This document shows positions 20,967 through 32,700 of a stretch of DNA of 64,000 nt, piece by piece (position 1 is the first letter of the stretch; the number at the start of each line of letters is the position of its first letter). The notes beneath the pieces were generated by a model, which was not told where the DNA came from, did not search any database, and saw only the letters and a list, made by a program, of their open reading frames with translations. This DNA is from Arbacia lixula. Its lineage: Eukaryota; Echinodermata; Echinoidea; Arbacioida; Arbaciidae. The DNA is taken from positions 10,942,465 to 11,006,464 of the forward strand of contig OZ022589.1 of the NCBI GenBank assembly GCA_963669155.1, in the 5' to 3' direction. The position numbers were made by a program, and so were the translations under genes.

Positions 20967-21355
20967 CATTCTATTTTTCCTCTCTCTTTCAGAGGGAATG
21001 AAGGTAAGAAATCAAGCAAAGGGAGTTTGATCACTGAATAATTTCAAATTTATCACTTTTCTTACATTTCTTGGTGAACTTAAGAAGTGACACAAGTGAA
21101 TGTAGTCACAAGTAAATCACGAGATTCCCATAGAGCTATATTTCATTTGGCACACATGAGTTGAAAAGTCAAACCTTATCCCTTGTGATTTTGAAATATG
21201 TCATGAAATCTCACATAAATCATGAAAAATGTGTGAAAATGTAACAAAAACTGAGACTTGTGCTATCTCGTACAAAAATGGGCTCAGAGCAATTTAGCTC
21301 CTTTTAGGTAAAAAGGCGCCCTTGCATAGAAAACTGCATATCCTCTCTAATACCT

Positions 21356-21580
21356 AGTAAGCCATTTTCGCCATGTATTCATGACTTTTCCCCTATCTGC
21401 GTTGTAACGCATTACATCCATCTGTATTTTGTAAATCAGTTTCAATGAGTGGAACACACAATGAGTCTATCAGTCGTTGCTACTCGGACAAGCCTCAGGC
21501 AAGCTTTGGGGTTACCATTAGGAATGCATTGTTTGAAAGACGCCCTCATAACTTGTGTGCATAATGAAAATGGTTTATTG
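21356..21580. mobile_element. MITE family I, copy at 21.4 kb
   Basis: AGTAAGCCATTTTCGCCATG on the left is mirrored by ATAATGAAAATGGTTTATTG on the right. The body shares CAGTCGTTGCTACTCGGACA and GCATTACATCCATCTGTATT with the segments at 17.36 and 60.15 kb, and CCTCAGGCAAGCTTT with 61.23 kb. About 225 bp. Confidence 0.68.
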
Positions 21581-22296
21581 GTGGTGCTCAAAATATGTCA
21601 ATGATTTTACACAGGAACTTCATATCTTAACCATGTATCGATATGATCATATTACAAAGTAACAATACTGTTTGTGTTGTAGTATCAAAACTGTATCGGG
21701 ACCACATGTACCAACAGTAGTTAACACTAGAATATAATTACTTGCCAAAAGCCCATAACATACACAAAACAATATGCACATCCAATTTCCAAAAGAAAGC
21801 AATTAAGACAAGAGACTTTCTTGTACATGAACAAAATGTATCTTTCACTTGCATTAGCATCGGTGCAACACCACATCGTGTTAGATATCGTGAATATCTC
21901 TCGCAAGATTCATTTTTTTTCTCCAGCTTTTGTCTGCATTAAGGGAATGCTGGATGCAATCTTTGAGAAAACCAAGAACCCAAATTTGAGTGATTTGTCA
22001 CTTGCTTCCTTTTGTCAAAGTAGGGCACTCATGTCGACTAAGCACTTCAATCACAAAAGGTCTGAACACGTAGCCTATGCACCCTGTCATTTCCCCTCTG
22101 TATGAGAGGAAGATAGGGGGAAGGAGTTAGGCAAGTATCAGAACTGGCTTGTGGTTGTGTCAGTGCGTTAAAATAAGCAGACCCCAAATCCTGGGACCAA
22201 GGCTGGCAGATGTGTTTTACTCTATAACTTCTTCTTCAAATAATCCATTCTCTTATAGAATATGAATGACTTCAAATCATGCATGGAGGGAGAGAA

Positions 22297-22498
22297 GGAC
22301 ATTATACAAATATACCAAGCTGTGCGATTGTAAAGTGGAAATTATCTATCTGAGGAGGGAGTGGCATAGAATTATTTTTTCTGAGGGGCGAAGCCCCCGA
22401 GGAAAAAATAGTAACTTATGCCAGTCCCTCCGAAGATGGATAATTTTCGATATACTTTCGAACTCAATGCTTGGTATAGTTGTTTTATATCCCTTTTG
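22297..22498. repeat. 200-bp imperfect palindrome with GC-rich centre
   Basis: GGACATTATACAAATATACC pairs with GGTATAGTTGTTTTATATCC at the outer ends. GAAATTATCTATCTGAGGAG pairs with CTCCGAAGATGGATAATTTTC, and GGAGTGGCATAG with TTATGCCAGTCCC. The centre is TTTTTTCTGAGGGG, CGAA, GCCCCCGAGGAAAAAA. Most of the 200 bases can fold into a single hairpin. Only one copy was seen here, with no clear target duplication. Confidence 0.75.
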
Positions 22499-22616
22499 TA
22501 AAATAATAACAGAACAAAAATAGTCGCCTTTTTTCTCTGTCTCGATATCGGTTCATCCCAGGTAAATGCGCAACACGCCGCGCACTGCATTCACTGCGCA
22601 CTAATTTACGCTTGCT

Positions 22617-22755
22617 CAGGAAAAGAGCATGCGCAGTAGTCCCAAGGAAGAAAATAGTAAATAGAGCATGCGCAGTCCTCCCCAGGAAAAAAAAGTGAAA
22701 ACTATCCGGAGCTCTTCGAGCATCAATTGACCAATCACGTTCCTATATAACACTG
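22617..22755 (+). promoter_or_regulatory. Promoter-like motif cluster (NRF1-like pair, CCAAT, TATA)
   Basis: GAGCATGCGCAGT occurs twice (about 22626 and 22662), matching the NRF1 core GCATGCGCA. It is followed by GACCAATCAC (a CCAAT box, about 22729) and CTATATAAC (TATA-like, about 22744). Spacing between CCAAT and TATA is about 15 bases. No ORF or conserved gene is visible downstream on the + strand before the DBF4 3' end, so what it would drive is unknown. Motif-only evidence. Confidence 0.35.
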
Positions 22756-23049
22756 TCTATGTTAGCTTCTTGAATACAATCATCTTTCTTAGAATGAACA
22801 TTCCATCACTTACAATCTTGTGCAATACATCATAAGAACACAACTATAACATTCTGTATTGCTCAACTAGTAACTCCTAACAAATAGCTTTGCTGTATCG
22901 AACAAGAGCGGTCAAAATAGTCTTGAGGCCTGACTTTAATTCTGCTAAGAACTGTTTAACTTTAGGGAAGCTGCTATGAAACTCATTGAAACCCTCTGAA
23001 ACAACCTGTTTCCTTTCACAAGTCTGAAAAGGCAGGATAATATCCTGTA

Positions 23050-23232
23050 GGGTGTGTCACCAAGCTGTTCGTAAGTTACGAACGACTTTACGAGCGACTG
23101 GTGATCCCTTCTTGTGTTAAATCAGATTCTCAATGAACAAAGAGTGGTATCGCATTTAGCACAAGAAGGGATCACCAGTCGTTCGTAAAGTCGTTCGTAA
23201 CTTATGAACAGCTTGGTGAAACACCCGCCAGG
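23050..23232. mobile_element. MITE family C, copy 2
   Basis: GGGTGTGTCACCAAGCTGTT and AACAGCTTGGTGAAACACCC form the ends. Nearly the whole of each 80-base arm pairs, including GTAAGTTACGAACGACTTTA, and the arms enclose ATTCTCAATGAACAAAG. Almost identical to 32969-33140, so both copies are fairly young. Confidence 0.85.
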
Positions 23233-23508
23233 TCAGAACAAGCAGTATAATCATGATGGTTTATACGTATGTAATAGGTACATCTCTTGCGCTGAGATGT
23301 AAACAGTTAAGAAGTGGGGCGCTCTAGATGTGATAACACAATTTATTTTTAATTTCCAGGCCTTTTTTCAATATATGACAGAGTTAAAGGAAAAGGTCAA
23401 AGAATTTAAATCTCACATATGTACTTCCTAAAGGGACATGCTGTTTGTACTGTAGTATCAGCATTCTTGCTTCACTGATATGCATGTTTCAGGTGCTTAC
23501 ATTTTTTT

Positions 23509-23514
23509 TTTATT
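23509..23514 (-). terminator. Candidate poly(A) signal of DBF4
   Basis: AATAAA on the - strand about 190 bases past the DBF4 stop codon. It is the nearest canonical hexamer on that strand that I noticed; its use is inferred. Confidence 0.4.
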
Positions 23515-23701
23515 TTGGTTTCCACAAAAAAGTACTGAACAGGGAATGAATACCAGGAAAAAAACTAATTAACTCCACTGATGTTCACAAGCCCATGAAC
23601 ACAGAGAAGGAAAACTTCATGCAATGAATATAAAAAACACAGAGAAAGGTTATAAATACACAAAGAGTGCACAGTTTAAAAAAATGTGAGATTAGGTGAG
23701 T

Positions 23702-26700
23702 CTACAAAAAGAAGTCTAAAGACATATCCAGAATGTCACTGTCAATCTCAGGGCTGCTGGCTTGTACTCTCACATTTCTCCTGCCTTCCCTGGCTTGATC
23801 GACCTCTGCACACTGTCTTGCTTTTGCCTTGACCGGTGTCCGGTTTGCCTTTGCCTTGACCGGCGGTGACTGGTCCGTCTTTCTGCTCTGGGAGGTCCGC
23901 CGCTTTGACAGAGAGAGGCGACGGGGTTTGGCGCTCCTGCGTTTGCATGAGGACGGTGGCGTCTGGGTGCATTGGTCGAGTACCGCTCTCCTGGTTGTAC
24001 CGCCCGGGATCGGGCTGATGACAAGTTCATCGTCATCCTCGTCCTCGTCGAGCACGCTGTCGTCGTCGTGGAACTCGTAGATGCGCAGTAACGCTTCGTG
24101 GGGGATGCTGAGGTTGAGGGCAAGCAAAGACCGGGGCACTCGCTTCCTGCAGCAGTGCCGCCGCACCGCCGATGGCTGCAGGATGTGGAGAGAGAAGTGA
24201 GGTTTCTTAAACGTAAAGAAGGTCGGTGACAGCCCCGCTTTGAGCTCATTCAGGAACGTCAGAAAGTGCGAGGTCTTGTTCGGAGAGTGCGAAAGGGAGC
24301 GGGATCGCTTGCGAGGCGACGAGATGTTGATCCGCTTGACTTTGCCTCTCATGAAGAGGGACTTTCTGGATGAGGACGACTTAAGTCCAAATGGGAGCAG
24401 GTCGCTCCTGTGGCTGGGGCGGATGGGGGAGGATTGCACATCACGATGACCTAAACATGGCAGAGATAGGTGACGCTGCCTGAAACGCTTTCTCTTCACA
24501 CGATGCTTCACTGGGGAAAATATGCTCCCTTTCTGGACGGGGCTTGAAAACTTAGGGAAGACCACTTCAGATTCAGAGTCATCGTGCACATAATTATTCA
24601 CAATCTCTTTCTGTTCTTCCAATGGTGTTCCTGGAGGCAAGACAATGTGCGGGACTCTTGGACTTCTACTGGGGCTGTTCATCAGATTCCGTTTGACCCG
24701 CTTTGGAGTGCTTACCATCAAACTATCTGTGTTTTTAGCTGGAGAATTCAAAAGTTGGTTCGTTGAAAGTTCTCTCAAGGCATGTTTGGGTGACCCAGCA
24801 GTACCCTGTTTCTCCACAATAGCAACTTGTTTCCTTGAATCAGACACGCCCATATTTCTTCGCTTCTTGGCAGGGGAGGAGCACATCCTTGAGTAAGAAA
24901 TGTCAGACCGTGGAGTTGATCGTGTCACTGGACGCATTTCGGGCAAGTTGATTCTGGTGCTACGCCGTCTTGTGGAAGACCTGGCCTCACCTTTCAAATC
25001 CTCAGCATTATTGGACAGTCCATTTTCACCGAACACAGGCACATTCTCATCATCGGACAGCTGCTCCACACCAAAATCTTCCACCGGTGGACACAGGAGG
25101 TTCAGACTGTCCTTGACAGTGCCGAAGACAGTCTTGTGAAAGTTGGGTGACGGGAGCGTGCTGAGTTCTGACTCTCTCCGTTTCTTAATCTCCAGCTGTG
25201 TGTCCAGCTTCCTCATGAAGCCGGAGACCTGCTCCTCCCACTCAGAGCCCTCCGAGGGGAAGTCGTCCACCTTCTGGAGAACCAGGCCGATGGTAAACTC
25301 CCCGAAGCTCCCCGTCGAGCTCTGGTCATCGTCATTGTTTACATTGTTGTCAGGGACGGGGTCAGAGGACGGCAGGCAGTACACACTGAGTGCTGCTTTC
25401 TCCAGATCCTCCTGACACAGCAGCCGTGATCGTTCCGCAGTCTCGTTGATCTCCTCCTGCGAGAATCCAAGGAAACTGGACTCCTCTACTCCAAGGTCAC
25501 TCCTGAATACCAGCTCTAAGGATTGCTGCTCCTGCACCTTCAGGCTGCTCTCTCCATCTTTATGAAGCTCTGTCGGCTCTGGAACAACCCTTTCATTCCT
25601 ACTGCTTTCAACAGTCTCATTTCTAGCATTTGCTGCACCTAAAGGGACTATACTATCATTTCCAGGTTCTGCATTCAGCATAGGTGTTGTATTTTCTGTA
25701 TTACTTGGAGGACCTCCACTAACATGATCATCCTCTTGCTGCTGTTGGTTCACAGAGGAAGACTTAAGTGGAACCTGTTTCGCACTGGACCTCTTTTTCC
25801 TGCTCCGAGGATGGGCCAGCTGAAAATCCGATTCAGAGTTGTTCCCCTCTGTGGCTACATCCTGAGAAGAACTGACCTTACTTCTAGAGGACACTCTACG
25901 TTTGGTACCCACTGAGTCCTCGTGGTTTTCACTTTCGTTGTTCGCATCGGTAGCACCATTCCCTCTCTTTGATGAATCTTTGGCCGAGGCGGATGCAGGG
26001 GTCTTCTGCGGCTGGAAGTCGTCACTTGATGGGTTGTCTGGTGTCGATGGCACCCGAGGCTGTGGATCCCTGATACGGGGACTACCACCCATCTGAGGGG
26101 CTTCCTGTTGAGCACTGCTATTGTCCACAGCCACGCTGCTGCCCCTCACTTTACGGGGTGGCGCTTCTCCGTGGCTTCTCCGAGACTTCCTTTTGTGGCG
26201 AAACAAATTCCTACCACTTGCGCTGCCTCTCGTACACAATGACTTCCCCACAGCTCCTTCAAGATGTATGGGATCGCCAGTGAATACATCATCATCTTCC
26301 ATCGCTTCAAGACTCACCCTCTGCTTCTTACTCTTTCTCCCCAGTTGCTGAACCTCTGGGCTGCTGACCACCTCAGATCCACGCTTGCCCGGTCTGTCAT
26401 GCCCATCTATACCACTCTCTTGTGCCACATTTGCTGCAGTAACACCGGCAGTCTCCAGATTTACCCTTTCAGTAAGTCCTGCATCATTTTGGAGAACATC
26501 CCCAGATGGTGGCAGACTATCTACCAGTACTGGGGGAGTTGTCTCAGGAGGGCACGTGTCCCCTGCTAAGTCTTCCCTTCGCACCCGTGTAATCATGACC
26601 TCTTCACCACAACCCTCCTGCGTGATGAGCTCCCCTTCACCTGCAATTCCCCTCAGAATCACCCCCTCATGTTGAGGCTCCTGTCCATCTCTCCCACCCA

Positions 26701-29700
26701 CATCGTCTCGCCTTACAGCCTCGGAGGATTTAGGCACATTCCTTGAATCTACAACTTTTGGGGAGAGACTCTTCCTTCCTCCGCTCCTCCTTTTCTTGCC
26801 CTTCGTTCTTGACCGCACTCCATCCGTCGGACTGCTCTGCTTGGAAGGACCAGCTGAAATGTCTGGTGAGGCAAGACCAGCATGGCTCTCACCATTCACC
26901 AAGACATCATCACCACCACCTAGTCTTTCTGCCAGCCCATGAATCCTCACTTCTCCTGCTTCTTCCACATGACTGGCCCTTCCTCCATCATCTTCACCAT
27001 TTTGAGGCCTCTCGGAGCTTTTCCGATGACCTTTTCGCCTCCTTGAATCCTTCAAGCTAGTGTCCTCTGGTGCAGCTGCCGTCTCAAGACTCCTGGCAAA
27101 ACTTCGCTTCCTGGATGGACTCATAGTCATTCCTTTCTTTACGGCTTTCTTTGCTCGCCGAATTGATAAGGGTGTTGTGGGCTCTGTCAGCAGAACGACG
27201 GCATCTTCATTGTCAGAATGCTCCGAGCTGCAAGAATACAAAACAGACACAACAGGTAATTGTTAATCACTGCCCTAAGAGAATAATCACAAAAAAATAT
27301 TAAATGTTGATACCAAGCTTAAATCATTTTCATTTTAGATGATTTTCACAACAGGACATAAAATGAAGGTCGCGTGAATAGATGAGCGACACTCTACTGT
27401 GCACGGTAACAGACCTCACTTCAGTTCTGATTAAGAGCAGGGTGAAAACCCAGTGGAGTTGACAGATAGCCTATACTGGAAAAGTGATGCTGACCCCTCG
27501 TGGTTCACCCCAGAAGGATGTTCAGCCAATAAACAGACAAAGAATAAGTCATTGAAAGGTGTGCCATGATTGCCCGTCTGTGTTGTAGTTTTAGTTGCCC
27601 AAAAGGAGATTTGCATTATATTTAACATTTTGATATAACAAATTGTTGACTATATTGTCTATTATCTCAGCTGGTCATCATTTTTTATGCCTCCGCCATG
27701 AAGTGGCCGGAGGCATTATGTTTTCGGGTTGTCCGTCCGTCCGTCCGTCCGTCCGTCCGTCCGTAAGTCCGTCCGTCCGTCCATCCCGAATCCGTTTAGG
27801 CAATATCTTGAGAACCGTAAAGCAGATTTGCTTCAAACTTGGTACATGTATGTATTGCATGAAACTAATGAAGTGTGTAAAATTGGGGTCAAATCTGATT
27901 GAGGTCAAAGGTCAAAGGTCAATGAACTTTGTAAAAATTGCCCAAAATTGACCTTTTTCACAATAAATCCAAATCCAAGGATGCAATTCTCATTAAACAT
28001 GGTGCAAAGATGGATCACTACTTGGGAATTGACTGGTGACATTTTTGGTAAAATACCTGAAAGGTCAGAGGTCAAAGGCCAATGAAATTTGTGAAAAATT
28101 GCCAAAAATTGACCTTTTTCACAATAAATCCAAATCCAAGGAGGCAATTCTCATTAAACATGGTGCAAAGATAGATCACTACTTGGGAATAGACTGGTGA
28201 CTTATTTGGTAAAATTCCTGAAAGTTCAGAGGTCAAAGGTCGATGAACTTTGCCAAACTTGGTTAGAAATTGCCCCAAACTTAAAGTTTTCACAATAAAT
28301 CCAAATCCAATGGTGCAATTACAACCAAATATAGTGAAACGATGGATCACTACTTGGGGGTAGACTGGGGTCATTGTTGGTGAAATTGCTGGAAGTTCAG
28401 GTCAAAGGTCAATGAACTTTGCAAAAATTGATATTTTTCACAATAAACCCAAATCCAAATCCAATGGCGCAATTATAACCAAACATGGTACAGAGATGTA
28501 TCACTTCATGGAGGTAGACTGGTGAAAGTTTGGGTAAAACTCCTGAGAGTTCAAAGGTCAAAGGTTAATGACCTTTGCCAAAAATTAGCTAAAAATTGCC
28601 CCCAAAGTGATAATTTTTAAAATATATCCAAATCCAATGGTGCAACACCAACCAGATGGATCACTGCTTGGGGGTAGACTGATGATATTTTTGGTAAAAT
28701 TTCTCAAAGGTCAGAGATCAAAGGTCAATGAACTTTTTCAAAATTGGCTAAAAATTGCCCCCAAATAGATATTTTTCACATTGAATCCAATACTAATGAT
28801 TCAATTCAAACCAAGCATAGTACAGAGATTTATCACATCATGGAGGTAGACTGGTGAAGTTTGGGTAAAATTCCTGAAAGGTCAAAGGTCAATGAACTTC
28901 ACCCAAAATTGGATAATTTTAAACAAACTTGATACAAGGATGGATTTAGACAGACTGGTTAGATTGGAAGTCAAAGAAGTAAGAGGTCAAAAATCAATGA
29001 ACATTGCCAAACTTGGCTAAACTTGGAAAAACAGAATGTGATATTTTCATTTCACATAGGAGCAGTGGTAGATTGCCCACCAAACAAACATATTTTCTGA
29101 GAATAGCAAAGAGGCGGAGGCGTATTTATCGACTGCGCGGCAGTCGAATTGCTCTACTTTTTATGTATTTTTGTTTTGTGTGTGTGTTTTGTGTTTGTAT
29201 AAGTTCTTCTTTGATGTATTTCTAAAGTATGTATTTTGATGTAATTTGTGTACATTGGTTCTTCTTACTGCCGGTCATTTGTACTATAGACTGTATATTT
29301 AATGTGTATTAAACCTTATGTTAAAGGATATCACACTTCACAAGCCATCAGCTTTCTGGTGATACCATGAATTCATTGATCATGAAAATTATTTATTTTG
29401 TTTGTTAACTTAATAAAGAACTAAAAAAATTAAAGTCAATGACTCACTCTTCCTGCAGGCTGCTGGACAGGCTGGTGGTGGGTGGGTCTATGTTGCGGAA
29501 GCGCACACAGTCCTCCAGGAACTTCACCAAGTTGGGACCCTCAGCAATCATGGAGTCCAGGTGGCTGTAGCTGTTCTTCTCCCCGACCAACTGCCGGTGC
29601 TGCTCTGTTTGTAGATGCTGCAAAAGTTTGGAGAGAGTGAATTGCCAGTGAGACTTCATATTGGATGGCTATATTGATTGTTGATAGGGTGATGAAGGAA

Positions 29701-32700
29701 ACTTGTTTTAATAATGACCCTTCTCAACTTCCTCACTGAGGATGTCTTGGTGATCTGCATCAGAGTATGCGAGGAGAACAGCATCATCTGCATATCTCAA
29801 GTTCTTGTAAATGGAGCCACCCATCTTTATTCCTGTCTGTTCTCAATATTGGACGATAATATTGATGGTTAAAAGGGTGACGAGGGCAAGTTGTTTGAAT
29901 AATGACCCTTATCCTCAACTATAGTACTTCCTTGAGAATGTCTTGGGGATCTGCCTCAGAGTTTGAGAGGAGAACAGTATCGTCTGTGTATCTCAGGTTG
30001 CTGTAAAGGGAGCCACCTATCTGTATTCCTATGTCTATTCTCAAGCCCGTATAAATGCATTCTGTGTTGAGGCTATCGAGTCAGGATAACAGCACACTAC
30101 CTTGGCGCACTCACCCCTTTTGATCTTGATTTCGGGCGACAGATATAAATACCCCTAGTAATAAACAGGTTAGCACTTCATGGTTACCATCGTTACACAC
30201 CTTTTCTAGACTGCTGTACTTGACGCTGCAGAACTCGCAGAAGCCCTTCTTGGTGATGGCCTTAGCCTTGGCTGCAGTGGCCTCTCTCTGCTTGGCTGCC
30301 TTGCTGATGGCCTTCTTCCCTAGAGACTGGCTCCTCGACAGCTCCTTGTGTCTGTACAAACACAGAAATCATCATGATAACATTACCAATAATACTAATA
30401 CTGATGATAATAATACTACAGTTGGACAGTTGAGACCAGAGGGGGTTGCCTTAGCCAAATAATCTGGGGCTAAGATCGCCAGTAAGAACAGAAACGAAAA
30501 ATAGTACGGGGCTAAGGAAATGCGGTGTCAGCTCACAAGGCTGAGACGCTGTGACCAATCAGATAATGCCCAACAGGCGAGTGACCTTGATGTGGAGTAG
30601 TAAAGAGACTATGTGCAAGACGTACACTCATATATATTCATGAGCTGTCAAAAACATCTGGCTAACGATTTCAAGTAAGAACAGCGGGGATTTCCTTAGT
30701 CGGGATTGAGAAACATTACGGGGCTAAGAAATGCCAGTGTGAAAAGCTTCAAAAAATAGTCTGGGGCTAAGGATAGTCCAGGGCTAAGAAAACCGAATGA
30801 GAAATGGGTAGATGGAGAATTGTGTGAATGTGCTCCCACCTGATGTCAGGGGTTCTTTGGCTGGGCTCAAGCCTATCCTGGGTCCTCTCCGCACCCTGCA
30901 TCACGCTCTCGTTGCGCGTCTTCGGGTCGTAGGGACACGACCCCACCCTGGTGTCTAACAAGACCCTGGGCCAGGCCGAGAACTCCTTGCTGATTGGACG
31001 GAAGCGTCTGTGGAATAATGAGTCCACACATTAATCCCTTTGTGCGCCAAGTAAAATGCTGTTCTATGGGATTCATGTGTATTTAACACAGTATGTGGCA
31101 GACAAAATGGCACTCTATGGTATGCACGTATTACTTGTGAATAAATACACATGTGACACACAAAGTGTTAACCTTTGTTTCAATTGCCCAAATGGTGTCA
31201 TGGTACAAATAACATAACTCAAAGTGTTAACCTTTGTTTCAATTGCCCAAATGGTGTCATGGTACAAATAACTAATTTTATCGTGAAATAAATCTTACAT
31301 TTCATAAAATATCTATCTTAATTATCTTACATGATAGCAGGCAAAATGTTTAAAATAACAAGCTTTACTTGTCTTGTTCAATAAAACACAGATTTGATAT
31401 AGGGACTTAAGCCTCCTAGAGGTTGAATCCAAACCACACCTCTGAATGCGTTCTACTGTGTTACTGCATCTACATGAAAATGATAAAAGAAGCCTTTTCC
31501 ATATCGCTATTTTAACTGATATTAATCAATTTCATAGAAATACAGAAAAAATCCTACCTTGACACATCTTCTGCTTTGAGGTAGGGTTTGGTCAGTTGCC
31601 TCTCTGTATAAGGAAGATACCACAGAATACAAGAACAGTTAGATAGCATGCACAAAGAATATGCCCACAGCAACGATGAAGTAGAGGCACCAAATGAACG
31701 AAACATACACAATTCAAGTAAGGAGTGAAACTGAGTTTAACCCTTTGTGTGCCGTGTGTGACTGTATTCACAATTAATGCACACAAATCCCATAGAGAAA
31801 CATTTAATTTGGCACCCAAAAGATTTATGCTACTCAAATGAAAGCTGGCTAAAAACTGAGTCAGCATAAGGATATTTACAAGAATGCAGACCAAGGGATG
31901 GTCAGTGGTGTAGCAATGATTAGATACACCAGGTGGCCGAAATCTTATCAAGATCTATACTGGGTGGTCAGCCTGCTAACTAGACCCTGGTTGGTCCTTA
32001 TGGCCTGGCCATGTGTTGCCCTCCCAGTCCCCTTCTCCATACAAGATAAGAGGGACTGGTCAATACATTACAAAAGATAGTTAGATATTTTAAGCAAACT
32101 TCAAGTTGGAGCAAGATTCTTGATAATCTATACAGGATTCCCATGTCAAATGTATGGGAGAGGGCAACATACATTATATCTTTTAGAAATTTAATAATAA
32201 CAATACATTCATGTTCCATTTAACCAACATGCTCTAGACATTCTAGACATCAGGGGCCATATTCATGAAACCTTACTAAGAATAGTTAGTTGCTAAAATA
32301 CATTTATCTGCATGCATTGGTAGAGACTAACAAGGCTAGTAAGCTTTCATGAATATGGCCCCAGTACCGTAATATATATGATTACAAGCTCAAATTAAGT
32401 CCAGATATCAAAACACTTATATTTTGGTTTCAGGATAGCAGCAAATTCTGGTTGACTTTTTTACCTTTTGCTTTCACAGACTTCTCCTTGCTGCTTTTCT
32501 TCTGCAGAAATGAAGAAAAAAATGAAGCAGTGATGAGTTCTGACATGTATATGAAGTGTACAAACCATATATTTCGCGGAGGGTTTATTTTCGCGAATTT
32601 CGCGAGTCGGGCGCTAGTTGCATATTTAACAACATGCGAAAACACATATACAACGTGCACGAGCACATGTACTAATAGTACTTGGTACTCCATGATCGTG

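Noticed and set aside
23748-27266. Many + and - strand ORFs of 60-160 codons overlapping the DBF4 last exon
   Set aside because: They are other-frame shadows of the 3.5-kb open exon. None has splice support or a domain.
27730-27785. Regular GTCCGTCC repeats, CRISPR-like at a glance
   Set aside because: A 4-base simple repeat without spacers, inside an animal mobile element.
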